A model generated the notes under the pieces. That model made no database searches and was not told the origin of the DNA. It was given only the letters and a program-made list of their open reading frames with translations. The position numbers and the translations under genes are program-made. This document shows, piece by piece, positions 1 through 8,700 of a stretch of DNA of 11,169 bases. Positions within the stretch are counted from its first letter, which is position 1, and each line of letters opens with the position of its first letter. Source of the stretch: Brachionus plicatilis (Eukaryota > Rotifera > Eurotatoria > Ploima > Brachionidae). Location of the stretch: assembly GCA_010279815.1 (NCBI GenBank), contig QEOQ01000212.1, forward strand, positions 350,647 to 361,815, in the 5' to 3' direction.

Positions 1-201
1 AAGAATTTATGACATTCGAAAATAATTTCTTAGATTCAACAAATATTAAGCAATCTAAAATTGTAGATTTTTTTAAAAATTAATTTTATATGTATTTTGT
101 ATACTTTTAAGTAAATATTATTAAAAAAATTATTGAAAATGACAGTTAGTAGTCATTTTTTTTGTTCACTTTTTCCCATTTTTTAGTGTTCACATACCGA
201 A

Positions 202-336
202 TGTTCACATTTGAGGATGTTCACATTAGAGGGATTTTGTCCCATGTTAAAAGGTTCATTTTGGTCGGTCGCAAAGAATTTGCGTTCACTTACGGGGGTG
301 TTCACATTTGAGGATGTTCATTTTGAGGAATTTTAC
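202..336. repeat. GTTCAC-rich repeat cluster, possible end of a pogo/Tc1-like element
   Basis: A 22-bp unit (TGTTCACATTTGAGGATG plus TTCA) occurs identically at 202-223 and 299-320, with further GTTCAC or GTTCAT copies near 170, 188, 253 and 284. The right side ends in ATTTTACTGTA, the reverse complement of a TACAGTAAAAT terminus as seen in pogo/Tc1-type elements. A matching left end was not found, so this may be a truncated element. Confidence 0.45.
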
Positions 337-691
337 TGTAAAACAATTTGTCTAGAAAAAAAACTATTTTCATCAGAATTTGCAGTTGATGCAACGACGA
401 CGAACACTCTTCATCCTCTATTCAAACGAAAATAATCACCACCCGTTACATCCCTAGATGGGAATTGACATTTTCATATGGTCGGATTATGTTTATTTGG
501 CAGTGCCGAAAAAAGAACTTTTCTTCGATTTCTATGTTTATCACTTTTATTTAAGTTTAAAGATGAATATTTATATTTGATCAATAAAGAAATCGATTTC
601 TGAGGGCAAAATTTTAATAAAGAAAAACTTGCATTGAAAAAATACCAATACATTTTTTTTCAGCAAGAAAATCTAGTATTTCGGGCAATGA

Positions 692-976
692 ACACTTTTG
701 TCAGCTTTAGAAACTGGGCTTAATACAAATATTTGCATTAATTCAGAAATGAAAACTACCCGCTAATATGAAAAAATTCCTAAACTATTAGAAGAATTCA
801 ATTCAATTTCTAGTCCTACTAACGTTTGTAATTTCTTAGTCTAAAAGCCCATTACGGGAACAAAATTGGAAAAATTTATATCTGAATTTTACGATAGCAA
901 AATAAAACTCAAAGGAAAGAATAATACCTTTATCCTTTTGTATTCTTCGTGCTTGCTATTAAATAAAAAAGTTTAA
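692..976 (+). pseudogene. Broken + strand reading frame, unidentified
   Basis: A frame of 95 codons, including its final stop, is interrupted only by two internal TAA codons (764-766 and 842-844) in very A/T-rich DNA, where stops should be far more frequent. The readable parts (YEKIPKLLEEFNSISSPTNV, then KPITGTKLEKFISEFYDSK) look protein-like. I do not recognise the family. It lies antisense to the NWD-like gene and is followed by A-rich sequence and an A run at about 1052-1076, so a decayed retroelement or retrocopy is possible. Confidence 0.3.
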
Positions 977-1099
977 AAAAAACATAAATAACTCTACTAA
1001 AACCCGATAAACCAATAAAGCAGGGGAGGCGCGGAGGGTACTTGTTAAGTGAAAAAAAAAAAAAGAAAAAAAGAAATTATTTTTGTCTATTTTATTTAT

Positions 1100-1255
1100 T
1101 TTTTTTTTTACATTTTTATTGGTATTTTATTTGGCAAATTTTATAATTGCTTTTGTACAATTGTAAATATACTATTAATTTTAATAAGAGTACTGGAGGT
1201 CCACGATTGACTCCCAAAATCGCCCTAGTTGCGGCTTTCTTATTTAAACAAATAA
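1100..1255 (-). repeat. Possible non-LTR retrotransposon 3' tail
   Basis: On the minus strand a less A/T-rich block (1250-1190, frame reading KKAATRAILGVNRGPPVLL) is followed by A/T sequence with two AATAAA-like signals and then an A run (about 1110-1100). This layout resembles a 5'-truncated LINE end, but no reverse-transcriptase motif is visible. Confidence 0.3.
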
Positions 1256-1708
1256 ATTAATAAATAATTAGAGGTTTAAAAATCATTTGGATATTTAAAC
1301 TCGAGATTTCTTAAAATCAATGTGATCAAAATTGAAGTTTTTTAAAATTTTAGTCATTAGCCATTTTTTTTGAATTTAAGAAAAATCTAAAAATTATATT
1401 GTATAATTTTTAATTTTTAATTTTTTAACAATTAAAGCTTAATTTTTAATTAATTTGAATAAATTAATGATTAATTAGTTTTTTATCAAAATTTCTTAAA
1501 AATCATCTAAAACTAAATAATCTATGTTTGTAACAATATATTTAATTTTAATAGAGCGACATTGCAAAAATTTCTCGAAATATTTCTAAAATAAAATATA
1601 TCTCAACCATCGGAAATTTTCAATTCAATTTCTAAATTGTATTTAGAATTTTTATAAAATTTTAAATGGATTAACTATTTATGAAACTTAATGTGATTTG
1701 TAAATCAG

Positions 1709-1798
1709 ATTTTTTTTTTTTTATTTATTTTTTTATTTGTAAAATTGTAATTTGTATTTTTGTTTTTCCTTTTCAACTTGCCTATGAGGCTTAAAGTT
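1709..1798 (-). repeat. Possible LINE 3' tail with terminal hairpin
   Basis: On the minus strand a small hairpin GCCTCATAGGC (1780-1790) is followed by purine-rich sequence, ACAAATAAA and an A-rich simple tail down to 1709. A short hairpin followed by a simple A/T tail is common at the 3' ends of several non-LTR families. The class is not determined. Confidence 0.3.
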
Positions 1799-1884
1799 TT
1801 TTTTTTTTTAAATAAATAAATAAAACACAAGAGAACATGCCATTTATCTCTATATATTTTTCTTAAATAAATTAAAATTATTAC

Positions 1885-2740
1885 CGTTCTTGCAAACAGT
1901 CATATAGCTGAGAGATCGTCGAACAATAGTTGATCCGTGTATTTTTTCCATTCGCTTGAACATGTACAAAATTAAGTCATCAATGATCAAACAATTTTTT
2001 AGTTGATCATCAAAATTTTCATAAGATCTACAATGCACAATAATGTCATAAATAAGCTTTAGGAAAAGAGGCAACAAATTTGCTTTATTGAACATGATTC
2101 TCAAATCATTCCATTGTGGTTCAGTAAGCTGCTTATGGGAGGAAATTAGCCAATTTTTCAAAATAAACTCACTTTCTTCGCCAGTCAAAGATTTTACGTC
2201 CAGAATTTGATTGTTTAAAAAAGACTTGGTGTCCTCGTACATTGGGCTCAGTGTGACTGAATTAGATGTTGACAAAGTTCTATTAAACTCTCTGATATCT
2301 TCTATCATCTTTTCTTTGTATTTTCTTGATATAATTCCATTTATCATGTCAAATATGTTTCCGTGGTCTGGAAGTGTCGAACATATAAGCTTGACATTTG
2401 TCGCCAAGTTGGTTAATAACCATTTATCAGTTGTCTTATAATCACTCGGTGCCAGCTGGTCTAAAGAGTCTAGGATTATAATAATTTTTTTAGTTGGATC
2501 CAAGTTATTAATGATCTTTATTTCTTCATAAATAAAATCACGAATTGATATTGTGTCCTGGCACTTTGAGTAATTGGCATAAATTGTATGATTAAAATTT
2601 CGGCTTATCAAATTAATATTATAAAATAATTGTAGAGCTATGGAAGAGTATGTCTTGAATATGCTTGATGTTTGAACTGTTGTGCCTAAAAATCTGGTAA
2701 TCAAAATAATATTGGTATTTTTTTCAAACCATTCTGGAAT
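1885..2740 (-). CDS. NWD-like gene exon 6 (NACHT core with Walker B, helical region)
   Basis: Starts after acceptor TTTAAAAG and encodes residues 456-740: IPEWFEKN, then ITRFLGTT (the conserved beta strand after the P-loop helix), IIIILDSLDQLAPSD (Walker B, Asp546 and Asp549), NVKLICSTLPD (sensor-like strand), LTGEESEFILKNWL, LTEPQW and LPLFLKLIYD. This order matches the NACHT and post-NACHT parts of NWD1/NWD2. It ends CKN plus one G at AACG|GTAATA in phase 1, just where family members read '..NG(L)..'. The frame remains open only about 11 codons beyond, so the gene must continue left of the window. Confidence 0.88.
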
Positions 2741-5700
2741 CTTTTAAATAATTTTTTTTTTCTTATTGAAAATAAGTGTGATCTATTGTAGTAGTTTAAA
2801 GATTTTTAGATGAAAGAAATTTTTGGAATTCTTTTTTGAAAAAAGTTGTTAAAAATATTACCAAAAATCAAAAAAAATAAAATAAAATAAATGCATTGTT
2901 TTCTTTGACAAACTATTTTTATTTGATTTGATGAACTGTTAAAATCTGTACCTAAAATTAAAATTTCTAAGAATCAAAAGAGACAAAGCACCAAATATTA
3001 TTAAATCTTAAATTTCCTGAAGATTTCAAACTTTTTTATATTAAAAAAATTAATTATTTACTATTAATGAGGAATTAAAATTAAATCTAAAATTAAATTA
3101 TTTGGTACTACCCTAAATGGTGAACTGACATTTCGTGAACTGGTGAACTGTGACTTTCTACAGAGCTACAGTTCCGAAAAAATTTTAGTTAATTGACACC
3201 AAAAAAATTCTCGAAACCAAAAATTTATTTAATAAAATATTATTTAAAAAAATCAATCAATTAATCTTTCAATCAATAAATATCTACTAATTAAAAATCT
3301 AATTTTTATTTTTTTTATGACTTTTACTTTTATGAAGCATTAACCCCCAGTTACCCTTACATTTTTTTTCAATGCCTTTTGCTAAACAAAGATTACACAA
3401 CACATCATTATCCGCCTTTTCCAATATTTCATTTACAATTTTGTCAGCCTCTTCAGTGATGCATGATATGAAATAATGCCCATGCGTTCAAATTTGTCAC
3501 ACAATTCAAAATTATATTTTGTAATAATTTAAAACTTATGAAAAAAAAAGAATTTTTTGTTTGATTTAAATTTCAAAAACTGATGACTAATTTTTTCAGT
3601 TCAAACAAAAATTAGTGCACAAAAATTAGCTCACAAAAATAAAATCACAAATTTTTGGTGATCTCAGTTCACCATTTAGGGTAGCACCAAATATTTTACA
3701 ATTACTGAGATTTAATAAGAAAAAATTTATACAGTACAAATTAAAACTAACTTGTACACATTTTGTTCTTCGACTCTTCCTCAACTTTTCCTGTCCCCTC
3801 TTTTACTTTAGAAAGAATCGAGGAAAGGAAATGTACAAGTTAGTTTTAAATTTTACTGTACTTAAAAGACTGAAGATTTTTTTAAAACCCAAATCACGCG
3901 AACTAATGATATTTCTTCTTTGATAATTGCTAAATATTTAATGATATTCATCAGAATCAGAGTGGTCAAAAGTAAAAAATTTATTTAAAAGTCTGCAAAA
4001 GTCAAAGTAAAAGTTGACTTTAAACCATAAAAAAATAAAGCGAATTTCTAAAAACTGAAATTATGTTTTTTCTCATATATATGTTTTTCGCTTCCAATTA
4101 CCAAGAAAATTAATTTAAAAGACAAAAATAAAAATTTTAAGTCCAAGTTAAAGTTTGACCTTAAGTTTTTAAAATATTTTACTCAAAGTCAAAGTCAAAT
4201 GAGACTTTGACTTTTTGACTTTCCCTTTTGGCCAACTCTGATCAGAATTCATTTAAAAAATTTTTTTGTTAATAATTTCCAAAAAATTATTTTACTTATT
4301 TTCATTATTTTAAACAGAGTAAGTCAAAAATTAACTTAAAAATGTGCAAAAGTCAAAGTTGATTTTAAATATTTCATTTTTAAATAATTTTTAAGAAATT
4401 AAAAAAAATCCTTAGCATTTTTCAAACTATTTTTTACAATCAATTGTTACGAGTGAGCGAAACATATTAAATGTTTTGAACTCTCTTACTCATTACTTTA
4501 CCAAAAAATAAGAACTTATAAAATTTAAATGTAAAATTTATGCTGACGACATAAAAATAATCATCGAAATTGAGGCCGTGTTTGCAAAAATAAAAGAGTG
4601 GACGAACTTTTGGTTAAGGGTTTAGCTACTAAATTCATGATTGTTGAGACTTTTGATTGAATGAAATTGATGAGAAATTTAATCGAATTTGAAAAAAATA
4701 CTACAATAGATATTAATATAATAAAATTTACTGATTGATGGACTATTCCTACCACAGATGTTTTACCACAACCACTTTCTCCAGTTATTATGAAAGGATA
4801 ATTGCTGCCATTCAATAAATAATTTCTAATCTTAAATAAAATTTGTTAATTAACGAAATTTTACCACATTTTACGTAAATTAACGTAAAATCCGAAAAGT
4901 GAAAAAGAGTTATTTTACGAAAAATTACGAAAATTTTCAGGATTTTGTGATAATTTTGGCAAAATTTGGTAAAAATCAAAACGGCCAATTCAAAATTCAA
5001 TATTTTTGAAAAAATGTCTTTTTTTTCGAAAAATCGAAAATTTAAGAAAGTTTTTTATAACAATTTAAAAATAATTATTTTTTTAGCCAATTTATGAAAA
5101 AAAAAACTTTTTTAAATTTTCGATTTTTCGAAAAAAAAGACATTTTTTCAAAAATATTGAATTTTGAATTGGCCGTAAAGATGTTTATTTTAATTTTTTT
5201 CTCTATTAAAGAGTCACATAAACATAGAAATCGTATAAAGAATAATAAATAGCAAATATTTAACTTTGAAAAACTAAAATTAAAGACAAATTTTTTTCAT
5301 TATTAGATTTGAGAATAATTCAAATAAATTTTAGATTAAATATTTCGTTTTTTAAATTTAATTGTTTATTTATTTATTCTTAATTTACAGATAAACTTCT
5401 TCGAAGAGTGAACCTCTGCACTTTTACCGGGATCTCAAATTGTAATTTACAACTACTGCCACTGAAACAAATGGATGAACACTAAATAAAGCTATTTTTA
5501 TAGATCAGTTATGGCTATCATTTAAGTTTATCTATAATAAATAAATAAATTGTCTAAACATTAATAGATAGTCTTAATAAATAAATTAGTTTTTTTTTTA
5601 AATAAAATTTACGCTTTAATAAATAAAAAAAAAATGTCAAAAAAAAGGCTATTCTATCACTTGCTCGCATAAATCTTGGCGAGCAGAATTTTTGATCGCC

Positions 5701-8700
5701 AAAATGATCGACCATTTGATTGTTCGCTTAAATTTAGCCGGTCCGGGTGAACAGTTAACCGGCCATATTAATAATTTGCCGGTTATCTGATCGCGTGTAC
5801 GAAACCCAACACTACTCTTAAATGTAACTTATGTAATTAGTGTTGACAATGAGGCTAAAGCCGTCAAAAGCTTTTTCTCAAGACAAAATTAATTAAAAAT
5901 TTATTTTTCAATTTTAGTTCTATCAAAATTCTTTCTTATTTGAACACTCTTTTATTTTTTTATAAAATCAAATTACCTTGACTGTTAGGTGTTCTCTGCC
6001 GAAAAATTTTCCAACTATTTCGCTGTATTCAATGGCATGGTGACTGATTTCAGTGACAAAATTTTTAAACTCGCTTATTAAATCTTTTTCTTTTTGATCC
6101 ACATTATTTAGATCAAAATCTTTTTTATTTGTTAGACCAAGCTCAAAATAAATCTCATTCAGCCATTTTTCCTCATTTCTAGTCCTCTCCATAGCTTTGT
6201 CAACCAAACGAATTATCTGCCTGTAAAATGCGCTTCCGAACGATTCAAGATAGGCTTCTAAATTCTCTATTTTGTTGTTAGACCACTTGACATTGAATTT
6301 CTCTATATTTTCGCTGTTTAACTTTGAGCTAATCTTTTCATCAATCAAAAGAGTCAACAATTTTTTAGCATCCAGATCCAATTCTTTTTTATCGTTATTC
6401 TTAATAACATCAGTAAATCTCCCAATGCTCTGGTCATCTAAATTTTGTTCCAAATTCTCTATATTTCGAAAGAAACACAAACAATTCGAATCTGGATCGT
6501 TGTCTTGCATTATGCCACTTAAAATTTCTTTCTCGGTTACTAAAATTTAAAATAAAATATTTATTTTTTTTTAATTTCAAGAAAACCCAGCTTTTGTCAT
6601 TCTGACAATAGCCTTCGTTTAAACTCTCATGTTTGAGTTACATTGATTTTTACAAATTAAAATAAAATTAATACACATTTTTTTAAAATTGATAAAATAA
6701 ATTTAAAAAGGAATAATTTGACACTAATGATTAGTCAAGAAATTTTTTAAAAAGTTTGACAAGACTAAGGTCTGCAGCAAAAGCAAATAAATCTGCTGCA
6801 TAAAAACCACAAACTTAAGAGAAGAATTATGTAAAAAATAGATAAAATTGAAGGAATAATTTAATTGAAAATTTAAAAAAAAACAAAGTGATATTAATCA
6901 AATTTTAAAGAACCTTTTGATTTTAAAATTTAATTGAAATTCGATTATTAAATGTAAACTTTGACTTTTAACTATTTTTTTCAAGTCAAAAATTTGAGTG
7001 AAGATTTTTTGTTTTTTTTGTATAAATTAAAATTGGGTTCTAAATTTTAAAACTTTAGGGAAACCTTTATAATTTTTTGTTGGATCCATTTTAGATTATA
7101 TTTTCCCATGTCTTAACTTTTTCTGATATTAAAGGAACCAATATTAAAAATATACAGGTAATTCAAAATTTTTGTCAAAATTTTTTATTTTAAAAAATTG
7201 ATTTATTTAAATTAAAAATTTTATTAATTTTACAACATGTACTTTGACAAGGCTTGTTTTATTTAATGAGTTATAGAAACAAATTAAGAAAAAAAATCTT
7301 CCACTTTTTTTTGAAAATTTACAATTAAACTGAAAAATTATGACTATTTTTGATAAATAGAGCTTTTTTAAGAGGGATCAGTCCCTTTAAATTTTTTGTA
7401 CCCAAGGTAAACATTACATTACTGGGAAGAATGGGAAAAAATTTAAAATTTAGAAAAGGCTTACAAGAATCGTTATTGAATTAAAGGGGTTGAAGCAGAA
7501 GTCCGGACTTGGGACTATTAAACAATTCTGGGCTAAGGCATGAAGGAAGATTAAATCAATTTTTTCCAAGATTTTTATTTTTTTATAATTTGTTATAAAA
7601 AAATATTATTTCATTTTAAACGAAGGGGACAGACACGGAAAGCGTCAATGGTAAAAAGGTAGGGTATCAGTAGGGGGCCAGTTTTTTAAAAATATAATAA
7701 TTAAATAATAATAATAATAATAAGTTACAGCAGGAGCGAGACTAGATGTAGTTTCGCTATGGTAGCTATCTTTCTGCGAAAAAAAAAAAATTTAAATATA
7801 AAAAATATAAATTTTCAATTTACAAAAAAAAATAAAAATCTCATTTCAAAACGTACAGAAAATTTCAAGCTAAATGACATGTTAAAACTTTTAAAAATAT
7901 TTTTGCTTTGTAAAAGAAGTATGGGTCAGAAAATTTTTAAAATTTGGGGGTCAGTGTTTTAGTAGGACCCCAAAACAATCCCACAATTTATAATAAATTT
8001 TTCAAAAAAAAAAAAAAACAAGATAAAATTTAAATAAAATTAAAATTTGACATTCAAATTTGGATTTTATTTTTTTTTATTTTCGAATTGATAATACATT
8101 TATTTTAGGCAAGTAAATTTTTATTAAAAGAACAAAAGAAACTTAAAGAAAATACTATTTTTAAGATGAATAAGGAAATTTGTCTTAGAAACTGTTTGGC
8201 TTAGTTAGAATTTTTTAATTCAAGTCTTTAAAGGTTGGAAAAAAAAATCAGAATTCAAATAAATTAATTAAATATTATTCAAATTGAAATACATCGATTA
8301 AATTTCAATCAAGTTATTGTCATACTTTAATCCTAAAATTTTAATTTTTATAGCCACATAAAAATCCGTCAATAATTTTAGCACAGTTTCCAAATATCCT
8401 GTTTGTTCTCCAACAAATTATTAAGATAAAAGAAGCCTCAAAATCTCTTTCACAATATTAATAAAATATTTTTCTTTTTTTATTAAATAAAAATAATGTA
8501 TTTTTAGCATAAATAAGAGTTGAAAATTAGCATATAAAAAATCACTTACTCGATATAAAATATCGGTCTCTTTGGAATTTGTCTATTAATTTTTTATTAA
8601 GCGCTCGATCTGCCAAAATTCGTAGCAAAATCGACAATTTATTTTTCAATTTTTCCCAAAAGATTTGAGAGTGTTCGCGCACTTTGGGCTCGTTCGAAAG

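Larger units (their letters stand above)
1..1884 (-). other. Intron 6, 5' part (or intron 6 plus undetected sequence); no NWD exon recognised
   Basis: Begins with donor GTAATA at 1884 and has no recognisable acceptor plus coding continuation before the left edge. I looked for the next expected NWD segment on the minus strand and did not find it. Contents are A/T-rich spacer, GTTCAC-type repeats (about 170-340), a broken + strand reading frame (692-976), A and T runs at 1050-1110, and two possible LINE 3' tails. Confidence 0.6.
2741..4731 (-). other. Intron 5 (1991 nt), cluster of transposon insertions
   Basis: GTAAAT donor and AAAAG acceptor. Holds at least four mobile-element remnants: the TIR element 3101-3691, Tc1/mariner-type MITE 3732-3858, hAT-type MITE 3958-4240 and a LINE RT fragment 4512-4625. 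Confidence 0.78.
4831..5976 (-). other. Intron 4 (1146 nt)
   Basis: GTAATT donor and TTTAAG acceptor. It contains the large foldback hairpin at 4981-5176 and a less A/T-rich island at about 5645-5815. No coding exon is needed between FFGREHLTVK and IRNYLLNGS. Confidence 0.78.

Noticed and set aside
211..435. + strand 74-codon frame
   Set aside because: It runs through the GTTCAC direct repeats, so similar residues recur (VFTFEDVHF), and has no recognisable domain or splice context. Best explained as repeat sequence.
1195..1225. tRNA or SINE B-box-like word (GATTGACTC)
   Set aside because: Departs from the B-box consensus at the key C, and no A box or cloverleaf could be formed.
1119..1255. 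Minus-strand frame with NRGPPVLLL as the next NWD exon
   Set aside because: It superficially recalls the PP..LW segment after the NACHT region, but there is no suitable acceptor and phase and no further match. A retroelement tail is more likely.
2211..2441. + strand frame inside exon 6
   Set aside because: Lies wholly within the well-supported minus-strand NACHT exon and is its antisense shadow.
4561..4731. Continuation of the exon 5 frame past the P-loop (VNFIILISIVVFF...)
   Set aside because: Looks like a membrane segment but is intron read-through. Stopping at TCA|GTAAAT joins HQS to IPEWF as in the family, and the region overlaps an antisense RT fragment.
4812..5000. Minus-strand 62-codon frame in intron 4
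   Set aside because: Low-complexity Phe/Ile/Lys sequence that enters the foldback arm. The exon 4 to exon 5 junction needs no insert.
6272..6550. + strand frame over exon 4
   Set aside because: Antisense shadow of exon 4 and its acceptor. Its hydrophobic look is the complement of a Lys/Glu/Asn-rich sequence.
7759..7962. + strand Lys/Asn-rich 67-codon frame in intron 3
   Set aside because: Composition is what A-rich DNA gives by chance, with no motif or context.
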